Positions 35,659-46,021 of a stretch of 58,664 nt of DNA are shown one piece after another. The translations under genes were made by a program, and so were the position numbers. The stretch is taken from contig CAZUWH010000013.1 in assembly GCA_964624075.1 (NCBI GenBank), positions 1-58,664 on the forward strand, given 5' to 3'. Under the pieces are notes generated by a model that worked only from the letters and a program-made list of their open reading frames with translations, had not been told where the DNA came from and searched no databases. Position 1 is the stretch's first letter. Each line of letters starts with the position of its first letter. This stretch comes from CAZUWH01 sp964624075 (GTDB lineage: Bacteria > Pseudomonadota > Alphaproteobacteria > Rhodospirillales > Rhodospirillaceae).

Positions 35659-37482
35659 ATGCAGACAGGACCTGGATTGATCCTGGGCATGGCCGTCGTA
35701 GCCTTGGGGCTTGTGACTCTGCCGGCAGCGGCACGCAATGAAGCCGTAGAACGGAGCGGTATCGTCAATGCGGGAACGATTACGCCGCTGTCACTCCCGG
35801 TATCGCCCTTACCTGCGATTCTCTCAGCAGACGATGCACAAGCCTACCGTCGTGTCTTTCTTCTTCAGGCAGACGGAGCGTGGCAAGCCGCCGATCAGGC
35901 GCTGCGCTCCATCCGGGATCCCATTCTGCTCGGTTCCGTCCTGGCCCAGCGTTACCTAAGCAAATCCTATCGGCCCTCTGCAAATGAGCTAGAGGTGTGG
36001 CTTGCAGCTTATGCCGATTTCCCCGATGCGCAGGCCATCTATGCCCTAGCGGCCCACAAACGCGGCCGACAGGCGCTCCAATCGCTGCCTCGCCCGGTCG
36101 GCAACCGGCTGTTTGGTGACAGCGATGGAACCCGCTGGGAAGCAGAGGAAGAGAACGCCTATCACGCCCTGCCCGAGCGTGAGCGCCAGCGGATTGACAG
36201 CCTGAAAACGCGTTTTCGCCAGCTCGTCGCGACCGGTGCCACCGGCGCAGCGCGGCAGCTCTTGAACAGTCCGGTAGCGCAACGTCTCTCTCCGGCCGAT
36301 ACTGTTCATCTGCAAGGCCTGTTGTCGTTTGCCTATTTCATTGATGGCCGTGATGACTTAGCGCTTGAATCGGTGGGGCGCAGCCCCACCAGGGATCACG
36401 CGGTCTTGCCGATTGCGCAGTGGACAGCCGGGTTAGCCGCTTGGCGTCAGCAGTCCCTGGACAGGGCGCGTCACCATTTCGAGCGGCTGGCACAGAATCC
36501 ACGTGCCTCACGTGGGATGATCGCGGCAGGTGCCTATTGGACCGCCCGCGCCAATCTGAAGACTAGACGACCTGAATTCGTCAATCATTGGCTGCATATT
36601 GCGGCAAGCCATCCTCGCACTTTCTATGGATTGCTGGCCCGCCGGGCACTCGGACTCGAAATCCGTCTTGACTGGGATACCGCTCACCTGACGTCGGACG
36701 ATACCGCCCTGATGCTGGAATCGCCGACCGGCCGCCGCGCTCTCGCCCTGATCCAGGTGGGACAAGGAGAGCAGGCAGAAGCTGAACTGCGCAAGGTCTA
36801 TCTCAACGCTTCCGCCGCTGAGGCCAGGGCTCTGGTTGCCCTGGTGCAGCAGGTTGGCAGGCCGACCGATGGTTCGGTCTGGCATAGGGAACGATCCGAG
36901 GCGGAGGATGAAACCACGGCTCGCTACCCGGTGCCGGCCTGGCATCCTGATGGAGGATGGCGAATGGACCGGGCCCTGGTGCTGGCCGTCGTCCGCCAGG
37001 AATCGAACTTCAACCCTGAGGCCAGGAGCCCAAGCGGCGCCGTGGGTCTGATGCAGCTTCTCCCGTCGACCGCCTCCTTCATTTCCCGTAACACTGGTCA
37101 GTGTCTCAAACGCAAGGACGCCCTCTACCAGCCAGAAGTCAACCTGATGCTGGGACAGCGCTATCTTGAACATCTTTTGGAAGATCAAGATATCAATGGT
37201 AACCTTCTTTATCTGATCGCCGCTTACAACTGGGGACCGCGCAATCTGACCCGATGGGTCCGGAAAACCAGGCTGCAAGACGATCCCTTGCTGTTCATGG
37301 AAAGTCTGCCGCAGGCTGAGACACGTCTTTTCGTTGAGCGGGTCTTGACCAATTTTTGGATGTACCGGGTGCGTCTGAACCAGCCAACGCCTTCCCTGGA
37401 TACCCTGGCCAGTGGCGATTGGCCGCTGTATGTTCAACTTGATCCCCACAATCCCATGGTGGCCGAAAATGTCCCGTATTGA
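35659..37482 (+). CDS. Soluble lytic murein transglycosylase
   Basis: The 607-residue exported protein has a signal peptide (LILGMAVVALGLVTLPAAA), a long helical superhelix (about 50-430) and a C-terminal SLT domain: LVLAVVRQESNFNPEARSPSGAVGLMQLLPSTA with the catalytic Glu, YLIAAYNWGPRNL, and a final FVERVLTNFWMYR. It cleaves the glycan strand of peptidoglycan to give 1,6-anhydro products. AGGAG precedes ATG by eight bases. Its stop overlaps the moaB start by 14 bases. Confidence 0.94.
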   Translation: MQTGPGLILGMAVVALGLVTLPAAARNEAVERSGIVNAGTITPLSLPVSPLPAILSADDAQAYRRVFLLQADGAWQAADQALRSIRDPILLGSVLAQRYLSKSYRPSANELEVWLAAYADFPDAQAIYALAAHKRGRQALQSLPRPVGNRLFGDSDGTRWEAEEENAYHALPERERQRIDSLKTRFRQLVATGATGAARQLLNSPVAQRLSPADTVHLQGLLSFAYFIDGRDDLALESVGRSPTRDHAVLPIAQWTAGLAAWRQQSLDRARHHFERLAQNPRASRGMIAAGAYWTARANLKTRRPEFVNHWLHIAASHPRTFYGLLARRALGLEIRLDWDTAHLTSDDTALMLESPTGRRALALIQVGQGEQAEAELRKVYLNASAAEARALVALVQQVGRPTDGSVWHRERSEAEDETTARYPVPAWHPDGGWRMDRALVLAVVRQESNFNPEARSPSGAVGLMQLLPSTASFISRNTGQCLKRKDALYQPEVNLMLGQRYLEHLLEDQDINGNLLYLIAAYNWGPRNLTRWVRKTRLQDDPLLFMESLPQAETRLFVERVLTNFWMYRVRLNQPTPSLDTLASGDWPLYVQLDPHNPMVAENVPY

Positions 37483-38017
37483 CGAAAGCCGTTCCTTTGT
37501 GCCAGTCAACATTGCCATCATGACCGTTTCGGACACCCGTATTCTGGCAACGGACACCTCCGGCCAGGCACTGGTGGATCGTCTGACTGCTGCCGGACAC
37601 ACGCTGGTTGACCGGGCCATCATTCCCGACGACATCGACCAGATCGTCACGCGTTTGCGCGCCTGGATCGCCGATCCACAGGTAGACGTAGTCATCACCA
37701 CCGGTGGTACAGGCGTTACGGGCCGCGATGTGACACCTGAAGCCTTCAAACAAGTGATCGAGAAGAAGATCGAAGGGTTTGGCGAACTGTTCCGTTGGCT
37801 CAGCTACGAAAAGATCGGGACCTCGACCATGCAGTCGCGCGCGCTAGGCGGCGTGGCCAATGGCACATGCCTGTTCGCTGTGCCTGGTTCGACCAATGCC
37901 TGCCGCGATGCCTGGGACGGGATTCTGGTCTGGCAGCTTGACGGCCGTCACCGGCCATGCAATTTGGTTGAATTGATGCCACGTCTAAAAGAGCACCTGA
38001 AACCTTCCGGACCCTGA
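37469..38017 (+). CDS. moaB: Molybdenum cofactor protein MoaB
   Basis: The 182-residue protein has the MoaB/Mog signature VNIAIMTVSDTRILATDTSGQALVDRL, VDVVITTGGTGVTGRDVTPEAF, KIGTSTMQSRALGGVANGTCLFAVPGS and a basic C-terminus. It acts in adenylylation of molybdopterin; some MoaB proteins lack that activity and their role is unclear. The start codon lies inside the 3' end of the transglycosylase gene, which suggests coupling. Confidence 0.93.
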   Translation: MSRIDESRSFVPVNIAIMTVSDTRILATDTSGQALVDRLTAAGHTLVDRAIIPDDIDQIVTRLRAWIADPQVDVVITTGGTGVTGRDVTPEAFKQVIEKKIEGFGELFRWLSYEKIGTSTMQSRALGGVANGTCLFAVPGSTNACRDAWDGILVWQLDGRHRPCNLVELMPRLKEHLKPSGP

Positions 38018-38112
38018 CCAGGAACACTGCGGCAATCGCCCCCTCCCTGCCATCTGGCTGTGCCACCTGGAGCGGGGAATGGTTGTGGTTGGCGCTTTTC
38101 AAGTGGACCATC

Positions 38113-38844
38113 ATGACCTTGTCTTTCCCTCCGGTCTTTTGTGCCATCGACACGGTTGATGTGTTGCGGGCAATCGGCCTGACCACGGCGGTGGCGAGGG
38201 CAGTGGCCGGCATCAAGCTGGGCCTCGAATTCTTTCATGCCAATGGCGCGACGGGCGTGCAGGCAGTGCGGGAGGCGGGCAACGGCTTGCCGGTCTTCCT
38301 GGATCTCAAGTTCCATGACATCCCGGCCACGGTTGCTAGCGCCGTGCGAGGGATCATGCCCCTGCAACTTTTTATGATCAATGTTCACGCGAGCGGTGGC
38401 CGAACCATGATGCGGGCAGCGGCGCTGGCTTGTGCCGAGGAGGCTGACAGGGCCAGCGTGCCTCGCCCTCTGCTGGTAGCGGTCACGGTTCTCACCAGCC
38501 TGGACGCCGCCGCCATGGCCGAGATCGGCATTACCGCTCCGGTGGCCGATCAGGTGGTGCGTCTGGCCAGCTTGGCGCAAGTCTGCGGACTGGACGGGGT
38601 AGTCTGCTCAGCGCATGAGGTGAAGCGTTTGCGCACCTGTTGTGGTCCCGATTTCCGACTGGTAGTGCCGGGGGTGCGGCCAGCCTGGGCTGGCAACGAC
38701 GACCAGCGGCGGGTCCTCACACCCGTCGAAGCCCTGGCAGCGGGCGCCGATATTCTGGTGATCGGTCGGCCCATCACAACTGCGCTCGATCCGGCCACGA
38801 CCGCCTGGCGGATCGCCCGCGAAATTGCGGCTGCCAGGTCGTGA
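38113..38844 (+). CDS. pyrF: Orotidine 5'-phosphate decarboxylase
   Basis: The 243-residue TIM-barrel enzyme converts OMP to UMP. The catalytic network is in LPVFLDLKFHDIPATVASAV (Lys-Asp-x-x-x-Asp). The phosphate loop is DFRLVVPGVRPAWAGNDDQRRVLTP, then GADILVIGRPIT. ATG 38113 was chosen for its family-like N-terminus; the preceding frame is longer but not conserved. It overlaps trpF by four bases (GTGA). Confidence 0.95.
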   Translation: MTLSFPPVFCAIDTVDVLRAIGLTTAVARAVAGIKLGLEFFHANGATGVQAVREAGNGLPVFLDLKFHDIPATVASAVRGIMPLQLFMINVHASGGRTMMRAAALACAEEADRASVPRPLLVAVTVLTSLDAAAMAEIGITAPVADQVVRLASLAQVCGLDGVVCSAHEVKRLRTCCGPDFRLVVPGVRPAWAGNDDQRRVLTPVEALAAGADILVIGRPITTALDPATTAWRIAREIAAARS

Positions 38845-39515
38845 CCGTTGTCGTGAAAATCTGTGGCCTGACCAGGGCCGAGGACGTCGTCACGGCAGTT
38901 GACGCGGGCGCCGCTTTCGTGGGCGTGGTCTTCTTTCCCCCGTCGCCGCGGTTCATCACCCCAGCCCGCGCCGCAGAAATTCTGGATGGACTGCCAGAGG
39001 ATGTGGGCAAGGTAGGATTGTTCGCCGATCCCGATGATGCCTGGCTCGCCGAGGCAGTAAACCATGTGCGTCTGGACATGATCCAATTGCACGGGCGGGA
39101 AAGCGCGGACCGGGTCGAGGCGATACGGCAGGCTTTCGGTCTGCCGGTGATGAAGGCGATTGCGCTCTCCACCATCGCCGATCTGGAGGCGGTTCCGGTG
39201 TACCTACCGGTGGCGGACTGGCTCCTGTTCGATACGAAGCCCCCTGCCAGTGCGAACCGCCCGGGTGGCCATGGCGTCTCTTTCAACTGGAGCCTGCTGC
39301 AATCACGGGAGGAACACTGGCTGATTCCCTGGATGCTGGCTGGTGGTCTCACGCCTGCCAATGTAGCCGAGGCAATCCGTTACACCGGCACGACCGCCGT
39401 CGATGTCTCCTCCGGAGTCGAGGGCCGCCCAGGGGTGAAAAGCACCGCCAAGATCCGCGCTTTTCTCAAGGCAGTCGGGACAAGGCCGGACGAATCTCAC
39501 CCGTTTTCCAGATGA
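38841..39515 (+). CDS. trpF: Phosphoribosylanthranilate isomerase
   Basis: The 224-residue enzyme isomerises phosphoribosylanthranilate in tryptophan synthesis. GTG 38841 overlaps the pyrF stop. Motifs are VVKICGLTRAEDV (catalytic Cys), VGLFADPDD, VRLDMIQLHGRES, LLFDTKP with the catalytic Asp, IPWMLAGGLTPANVAEAI and AVDVSSGVEGRPGVKS. In most alphaproteobacteria trpB and trpA follow. Here the sequence runs into a repeat and an assembly gap, so the downstream order is not reliable. Confidence 0.95.
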   Translation: MTVVVKICGLTRAEDVVTAVDAGAAFVGVVFFPPSPRFITPARAAEILDGLPEDVGKVGLFADPDDAWLAEAVNHVRLDMIQLHGRESADRVEAIRQAFGLPVMKAIALSTIADLEAVPVYLPVADWLLFDTKPPASANRPGGHGVSFNWSLLQSREEHWLIPWMLAGGLTPANVAEAIRYTGTTAVDVSSGVEGRPGVKSTAKIRAFLKAVGTRPDESHPFSR

Positions 39516-39596
39516 TTTCCGAACGATGGTGCGGGGCCAAGGCATGCTCTTCCTCACGGTGCCATGCCATGGCGCCAGGTTGAGGCTATGTCATCC

Positions 39597-39740
39597 TTAT
39601 ACCAACGAGCGGNNNNNNNNNNGGGGGGGGGGGCCGTGACACCTGCTCAAATGTTCGCCATAGCGGCGCGCCGCATGGCGCAAAAGCCAAGAGCCGCGGA
39701 TGCGGCCCGCCAGCGCCTGGGGGAGGTCACGATCAAGGTT
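39597..39740 (+). repeat. Interspersed repeat shared with 19541-19655
   Basis: TTATACCAACGAGCG, GCCGCATGGCGCAAAA and GCGGCCCGCC occur in the same order as in the copy at 19541-19655 (other strand). The N run interrupts the repeat between the first and second blocks, which suggests the repeat itself caused the assembly break. Confidence 0.55.
39613..39622. other. Assembly gap (ten N) followed by a G run
   Basis: Ten undetermined bases are followed by an 11-base G run (39623-39633). The true gap length and the adjacency of flanking sequences are not shown by the sequence. Confidence 0.98.
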
Positions 39741-39772
39741 CAAGAGTATCACGCCCGGCGGCTCTGATCCGC

Positions 39773-41597
39773 TCACATCACCACCACGCGATCGCAGCCG
39801 GTGCGTTTGGCTTCATAAAGAGCCTGATCGGCGCGGTGAAGGACGGCTTCAATATCGGAGTCGAGGGCGTGGGAGACTGTCGCGCCAACCGAGACCGTGC
39901 AGCGTAACTGGCAGCCGTCATGGCCTGATAACTAGCTTTCTTCCACTGCTTGACGCAAGCGTTCGCCGGCGGCATTACGCGCGCCCTCTGTATCGGTTTC
40001 CACAGAATGGCGGCGAATTCCTCACCACCCAGCTGGCCGAAAACGTCCACCTTGCGTAGCATGGCCACGGCGGTGGCCGCCACTGTCCGGATGACGGCAT
40101 CGCCCGTTGCATGACCCTGTGTGTCGTTGACGGCCTTGAAACGGTCGATATCGATCATCAGAACAGCCAACGGACGGCTGAATCGGCTGGCACGATGATA
40201 TTCAACCGTGGCCAGTTCGAGAAAACGACGCCGGTTGTGGCCCTGGGTCAAAGGATCCGTCGTTGCCAGCCGCCGCAACTTGGCTTCCATCTCCTTCAAC
40301 GCCGTCACATCGGCGACCACCCCCACCGTTACCCGGTCCCCCCCATGCAGGGTCAGGACCGTGCGGCGAACCAGCAGGAAACGATTGCGACCATCGCTAT
40401 CCGGTAAGCATTCCCCCCTCATCCATGGCGCCATCGCTCAAGTGCGGATGGGCCGCAGCCCATGGACCCTCACAGGGATGAACGTCGGCCACCGCATGGC
40501 CGATCAGCGCCGCACGGGGTAGCTCCAGCAGACAGCACATTGCCTCGTTGGCCAGAATCCAGCGGTTATCGCGATCGGTGACGAAGACGGGGCTTGGCAC
40601 GGCGTCAATCACACCCTAGAGGAAATTGAACTGGTCCTCGATCTCTTCTTTCGCTTCCTGGAGAGCCTGTTCGACGGCCTTCAGGCGGCTGACATCGGTG
40701 ACGAGAGCAAACGAACCGGTCACCCGGCCGCTCTCGTCGCGCAGGATGGTGGCGTTAAAAAGAGTCGGCAGATCACGGCTGTTATGGGTTTTCAAGGTCA
40801 CCTCGTAGCTCCGGTGCGTGGTTGCGGCAATCATGGCAGTCTTGGCAATAAAGATGGCCTAGTTGGCGTGATCCACGAAGTCAACTGGTCGGGGGTTGAG
40901 CATCTCGGCTTCGGGGTAACCTAGCATGCGGACCAGAGCCTCATCGACGCGAACGGTACGGCGTTGTGGGTCCAGTTCCCAGTACCCTTCCGCCACGGTG
41001 TCAATGATGGCGCAGTGACGCAGCTCCCGCAGCGATAGTTTCTCTTCGGTGCGCTTGTGATCGGTCAGATCAGTGATAACGGCAAACCAGCCGTTCGGGT
41101 GACCCAGATCATTGCGCAGAAGGGTAATGGCGAAACGTGTATGGCGTAATCTGCCCGTTTCTCCGACCAGATCCACTTCCAACCGGGGAACTTCCCGGCC
41201 AGACGGGCCCGACAAGCGGGCTTTCAAGATGGCACGACCGGAAGTGGTGACGAAATCCGTAGCCTGACGACCGAGGACGGCCGATTTCTCCACGCCTAAT
41301 AATCGGCACAAGGCGTTGTTGACAGCCTGAACCCGGCCTTTGCCATCCACCTTCCAATAGCCCTCCGCGGTGGTTTCGATGATGGCGCGATGACGGGCGG
41401 CGCTGGTCTTACAGCCTGAACGATCCGTCGGCGCAAACGCCCCGCCACGCAACAGCCAGAACAGTGACCGTCAGCCATAGGAGGACCACCAGACCGGGCG
41501 TCCCCCAGACATGCCCCGTATCTGCGTCATTCGCCTCGCTGCCAGGAATCCACGTCATGAAAGCCAGAACACCCGGAGTCCCTACAACCACGCGCAT
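39773..41597 (-). pseudogene. PAS-GGDEF sensor diguanylate cyclase, disrupted
   Basis: The N-terminal part has a hydrophobic helix (PGLVVLLWLTVTVLAVAWRG). After a frameshift near 41410 come two PAS domains (IIETTAEGYWKVDGKGRVQAV, IIDTVAEGYWELDPQRRTVRV). A TAG at 40859 and another at 40616 break the frame where Gln would fit. A third PAS (AVPSPVFVTDRDNRWILANEA), a frameshift near 40430, then the GGDEF domain follow: DPLTQGHNRRRFLE, VLMIDIDRFKAVNDTQGHATGD and the active-site GGEEFAAIL. A last shift gives DIEAVLHRADQALYEAKRTG to the stop at 39773. The intact protein would have been a membrane-bound cyclic-di-GMP synthase. Confidence 0.88.
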
Positions 41598-41830
41598 GTA
41601 CCCCCTTTCGGGAGCAGAGGACCGTTGTGCTCCCTGTACACCTTTTCGGCACTTTCCTCATTCTTGGAGCATACCAGGAAGTAGCACGGAATTACGAGAT
41701 ATAGCATTCGGGGCGGGAAAAGAGGAGGCTCCACATCACGGGCGCCAAAATGCTGAAATGGCTACGGGAACAACCTTCTCCCCTGGATCGGGGGAAGGCT
41801 CTTGGGCACGGAAAGGCCTGGTCGCACACA

Positions 41831-41906
<76 letters not shown>

Positions 41907-41989
41907 CCTTACCTCTGAACCTTACGTTCGCAAATGTGAACACAAAGGTCGCTTGATAACGAAAATCGGCCAGACTGTCCAGTCTTTAT

Positions 41990-42317
<328 letters not shown>

Positions 42318-42585
42318 CCTTTATTCCCTGTCGCGTATTCCCCTTGCCTGGATATCCTCCCTCTGAAAGAAAGAATGACTCGAGGCAACAAGAACGTACG
42401 AGGAAATAAAAAAACTCCCCTTCTACCCACTCCATGGAGTATACACCTTCCCTGCCGTGGTGGCAGTTAAGGTGTCAGCGGACGCTTGGCAAATTTGCTG
42501 TGGGAAGGCGTGGTCGCTGCCGGAATTGGGGGACGGCAGCTGTTGCTTAGGGTTGCCGCTGAGTAAGAAGAAGGGGTTCTGCCTG

Positions 42586-43752
42586 ATGCTGATTGCCATA
42601 CCAAAAGAGTGCCGCCCTTATGAAGGGCGCGTGGCGGCATCACCTGATGCAGTGAAGAAGTATGTGGGCCTGGGGCTCGATGTGGTGGTTGAGTCTGATG
42701 CCGGCAACGCTGCCAATCTGACCGACGCCATGTTTCGTGAAGCCGGGGCTCGTATTGCCGCCAATACCGTCACGGCGCTGCAAGACGCCGATCTCATCCT
42801 CAAGGTACAGCGTCCTTTGACGGCGGCCGAAGGGACGGATGAAATCGCCCTGATGAAAAAAGGGGCCATCCTTGTGGCCAACTTGGCCGCTACCACCCAT
42901 CGTGACGAGGTCAGGTTCTATGCGGAAGCCGGTTTGACCGCTTTTGCCATGGAATTGATGCCGCGCATTTCCCGTGCACAAGGTATGGACGTTTTGTCGT
43001 CACAGAGCAATCTGGCCGGTTACAAGGCGGTGGTTGATGCCGCGGCCCTGTTCACCCGCGCCCTGCCGATGATGATGACCGCAGCCGGTACCGTGCCACC
43101 TGCCCGTGTTCTAGTCATCGGTGCGGGGGTAGCCGGGTTGCAGGCTATCGCGACTGCCAAGCGGTTGGGAGCAGTGGTTTATGCCTTTGATGTCCGTCCG
43201 GCGGTGAAGGAGCAGGTCGAATCTCTGGGGGGCAAATTCGTGATGGTTGATGAGGCCGCCATGAAGGGTGCCGAAACCACCGGTGGCTATGCTAAGGAAA
43301 TGGGTGAGGTTTACAAGAAGAAACAGGCCATGGTAGTCCATGAGCAACTGAAGAAGACCGACATCGTTATTACAACCGCCCTCATTCCTGGCAAACCGGC
43401 GCCGGTGCTGATCACTGAAGATATGGTGAAGGACATGAAACCGGGATCGGTGATCATGGATCTGGCGGTGGAGGCAGGCGGCAACTGTCCCTTGAGCGAA
43501 TATGGCAAGACGGTGGTCTGGCAGGGTGTCAACCTGGTCGGGCCGGCTAACCTGCCCTCGACCATCACCCAGGATGCTTCGGTCCTGTTTGCCAGGAACC
43601 TCTACAACTTCCTCCAGCCCATGGTCGATAAGGCGAGTCGCTCCTTGCAGATCAAGTGGGACGACGAACTGGTGAAAGGAACCTGCGTCTGTCACGGGGG
43701 CAAGGTTGTCCACCCGATGCTGAAAGAGGGAAGTGATGGAACAGATCGTTGA
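42586..43752 (+). CDS. pntAA: Transhydrogenase subunit alpha part 1 (NAD-binding)
   Basis: The 388-residue soluble domain I of proton-translocating transhydrogenase binds NAD(H). It contains LIAIPKECRPYEGRVAASPDAV, MPRISRAQGMDVLSSQSNLAGYKAVVDAA and the Rossmann loop VLVIGAGVAGLQAIATAKRLGA. DLAVEAGGNCPLSEYGKTV is near the C-terminus. The split of alpha into two polypeptides is the Rhodospirillum rubrum arrangement. The start at ATG 42586 follows AAGAAGGGG. The stop overlaps pntAB by 17 bases. Confidence 0.96.
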   Translation: MLIAIPKECRPYEGRVAASPDAVKKYVGLGLDVVVESDAGNAANLTDAMFREAGARIAANTVTALQDADLILKVQRPLTAAEGTDEIALMKKGAILVANLAATTHRDEVRFYAEAGLTAFAMELMPRISRAQGMDVLSSQSNLAGYKAVVDAAALFTRALPMMMTAAGTVPPARVLVIGAGVAGLQAIATAKRLGAVVYAFDVRPAVKEQVESLGGKFVMVDEAAMKGAETTGGYAKEMGEVYKKKQAMVVHEQLKKTDIVITTALIPGKPAPVLITEDMVKDMKPGSVIMDLAVEAGGNCPLSEYGKTVVWQGVNLVGPANLPSTITQDASVLFARNLYNFLQPMVDKASRSLQIKWDDELVKGTCVCHGGKVVHPMLKEGSDGTDR

Positions 43753-44146
43753 AGGAGCCCGCCGGTTGGCCGAACAGGCCAGCACGATAGCAAGAAATGC
43801 TGAAATACTTGCCACACAAGTGGCACAGACTACGCAGGCCCTGACGCCTGTTCACGGGGGCAGTGGCGTGTTTCTGAACCTGTTCATGGTCTTCGTGCTA
43901 GCGGTGTTCGTGGGGTATTATGTTGTCTGGCGGGTGACGCCGGCGCTGCATTCGCCGCTGATGGCCGTGACCAATGCGGTGTCGTCGGTGATCATCGTCG
44001 GGGCCATCCTGGCCGCTGGTCCGGTTGACCTGACTGGTTCCAAGGGACTCGGTTTTCTTGCCGTGACCCTGGCCTCGATAAACATCTTCGGCGGTTTCAT
44101 CGTCACCCAGCGCATGCTGGCGATGTTCAAAAAGAAGGGCAAGTAG
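43736..44146 (+). CDS. pntAB: Transhydrogenase subunit alpha part 2 (membrane)
   Basis: The 136-residue membrane subunit has a charged N-terminal helix and hydrophobic segments FLNLFMVFVLAVFVGYYVVW, MAVTNAVSSVIIVGAILAAG and GFLAVTLASINIFGGFIVTQRMLAMF, the usual three to four helices of domain II alpha. A GTG at 43733 directly before the ATG could also start it. An AGAGGGAAG site precedes it. It forms the proton channel with PntB. Confidence 0.95.
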   Translation: MEQIVEGARRLAEQASTIARNAEILATQVAQTTQALTPVHGGSGVFLNLFMVFVLAVFVGYYVVWRVTPALHSPLMAVTNAVSSVIIVGAILAAGPVDLTGSKGLGFLAVTLASINIFGGFIVTQRMLAMFKKKGK

Positions 44147-44155
44147 GGGGTCCGG

Positions 44156-45553
44156 ATGACTGCTGCTTCCGTCACGACGCTGGCGTATCTGATCGCCTCC
44201 GTCTGCTTCATCATGGCGCTGCGCGGGCTATCGAACCCAGAAACTGCACGCGCGGGCAATACCTATGGCATGGCCGGCATGGTGATTGCCATCATCACCA
44301 CCCTGGCCTCTCCGGTCGTGAAGGATTACACTTGGATTGTTCTTGGGATTGTCATCGGCGGGACGACAGGAACGGTCATCGCCCGTAAGATCCAGATGAC
44401 AGCCCTCCCGCAGCTTGTCGCTGCTTTTCATAGTCTGGTTGGCATGGCCGCCGTGCTGGTGGCGTTTGCGGCGCTGTTTACGCCCGAGGCTTATGGCATC
44501 GGCACCGCAGGCCATATCCAGGCCGGTAGCCTGATCGAGATGTCACTTGGGACCGCCATCGGCGCGATCACTTTTTCGGGCTCCGTCGTTGCCTTCACCA
44601 AGCTGCAAGGGCTGGTGTCGGGCCACTCAATCACCTTCCCCTTGCAGCATCTGCTCAATGCCGCCCTTGGCGCGATGCTGATGGTGTTCATGATCTGGTT
44701 TACCGCAACCGAGTCCCATGCGGCATTTTTCCTGCTTATGGTCGCTGCGTTTTCTCTTGGTTTTCTCCTGATCATTCCTATCGGCGGAGCGGATATGCCG
44801 GTGGTGATTTCGATGCTGAACTCCTACTCTGGCTGGGCCGCCGTGGGCATCGGTTTCACCCTGGGCAACAGCCTTCTGATCGTTACGGGAGCCCTGGTCG
44901 GCGCATCGGGTGCGATCCTGTCCTATATCATGTGCAAAGGCATGAACCGTTCCATCTTCAACGTCATTCTTGGCGGTTTCGGGAAAGACGGTACCGCCGC
45001 CGCCGGCGTATCCATTGCCGGCAAGACGGTCAAAGCTGGTTCTGCTGACGATGCGGCCTTCATCATGAAGAATGCCGCGAAGGTGATCGTCGTGCCGGGC
45101 TACGGCATGGCCGTAGCCCAGGCGCAGCATGCCGTACGGGAAATGGCTGATGTGTTGAAGAAGGAAGGGGTTGAAGTGAAGTATGCCATCCATCCGGTAG
45201 CTGGTCGTATGCCAGGGCATATGAACGTGCTGCTGGCAGAAGCTAATGTACCCTATGATGAAGTGTTTGAACTGGAAGAAATCAACCATGAGTTCAGCAC
45301 AGCGGATGTGGCTTATGTGATCGGTGCCAATGATGTGACTAATCCATCGGCAAAAGTCGATCCTTCGAGTCCTATCTATGGCATGCCGATTCTGGAAGTT
45401 GGGAAGGCCAAGGCAGTTCTGTTCGTCAAGCGGTCGATGGCGTCCGGCTACGCAGGCGTGGACAATCCCTTGTTCTTTGGAGACAACACCATGATGCTGT
45501 TCGGTGATGCCAAAAAGATGACAGAGGGAGTCGTTAGAGCGCTGAATGCCTAG
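44156..45553 (+). CDS. pntB: Transhydrogenase subunit beta
   Basis: The 465-residue protein has an N-terminal membrane part (eight or nine helices, such as LAYLIASVCFIMALRGLSNPETARAGN and HSITFPLQHLLNAALGAMLM) and a C-terminal NADP(H)-binding domain III: VIVVPGYGMAVAQAQHAVREM, VKYAIHPVAGRMPGHMNVLLAEA, VIGANDVTNPSAKVDPSSPIYGMPIL and KRSMASGYAGVDNPLF. The enzyme uses the proton gradient to make NADPH. A GGGGG site precedes ATG. This gene completes the pnt operon. Confidence 0.97.
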   Translation: MTAASVTTLAYLIASVCFIMALRGLSNPETARAGNTYGMAGMVIAIITTLASPVVKDYTWIVLGIVIGGTTGTVIARKIQMTALPQLVAAFHSLVGMAAVLVAFAALFTPEAYGIGTAGHIQAGSLIEMSLGTAIGAITFSGSVVAFTKLQGLVSGHSITFPLQHLLNAALGAMLMVFMIWFTATESHAAFFLLMVAAFSLGFLLIIPIGGADMPVVISMLNSYSGWAAVGIGFTLGNSLLIVTGALVGASGAILSYIMCKGMNRSIFNVILGGFGKDGTAAAGVSIAGKTVKAGSADDAAFIMKNAAKVIVVPGYGMAVAQAQHAVREMADVLKKEGVEVKYAIHPVAGRMPGHMNVLLAEANVPYDEVFELEEINHEFSTADVAYVIGANDVTNPSAKVDPSSPIYGMPILEVGKAKAVLFVKRSMASGYAGVDNPLFFGDNTMMLFGDAKKMTEGVVRALNA

Positions 45554-45816
45554 GCTGCTCTTGCGTCTACCGGCGCCGACCGTGTGTAGTGTGATCGATC
45601 ATAGGATGTTATATACTTGATATAGATGCTTTTTAGTTGCGCAAAGAAAATAGAGCCGGAAACGTGCCCCTGATGCAAAAGGACCGAGATTCGTTCATCC
45701 TTGCTAGGGTGCAAGCATTGGTTCTGGTTCGAGGAAGTCGTCTTGCGGTGGCCGCCAGGTGACGAAGTTGTGGGCTTGCGCAAGACAATCGGGTAAAGGT
45801 GTATATTCCTACAGCC

Positions 45817-45845
45817 AGCCCCTCCCCCTTGAAGGGGGAGGGGCT
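45817..45845. repeat. Perfect palindromic repeat unit
   Basis: AGCCCCTCCCCCTT and its exact reverse complement are separated by one base. It is a single unit of the C-rich/G-rich repeat family. The surrounding gap 45554-46021 contains no gene that I can recognise. It also has no known riboswitch in front of the aminotransferase. Confidence 0.7.
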
Positions 45846-46021
45846 TCCGATAGGGTGAGCTTGACCATCCTGGGTTTAATACCTGCAAGCGTAAATCCTG
45901 AGCTTACGGCCCATGGGGCTGCCGTGACCCCGCTAGCGCCTGGGGGAGTCTTGATCAGTCACGATCAGGGCTCAAAGGTATAAATCCTCAAGAGAATCTG
46001 CAGGCATTGATGAGGCAAATC

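Noticed and set aside
36508..37749. 413-codon minus-strand frame opposite the lytic transglycosylase and moaB
   Set aside because: It is a shadow of two well-supported genes on the other strand in GC-rich DNA.
5468..40861. Repeated in-frame TAG codons where Gln (CAG) is expected, in cas9, the DUF445 gene and the PAS-GGDEF gene, suggesting amber recoding to Gln
   Set aside because: Intact genes such as dapD and cnoX end with TAG at their normal C-termini, and the affected genes also have frameshifts and TGA stops. Ordinary C-to-T decay explains the pattern.
45554..46021. Possible riboswitch or small RNA before the aminotransferase gene
   Set aside because: Apart from one palindromic repeat unit I see no conserved RNA motif, and no arrangement of paired elements that I can name.
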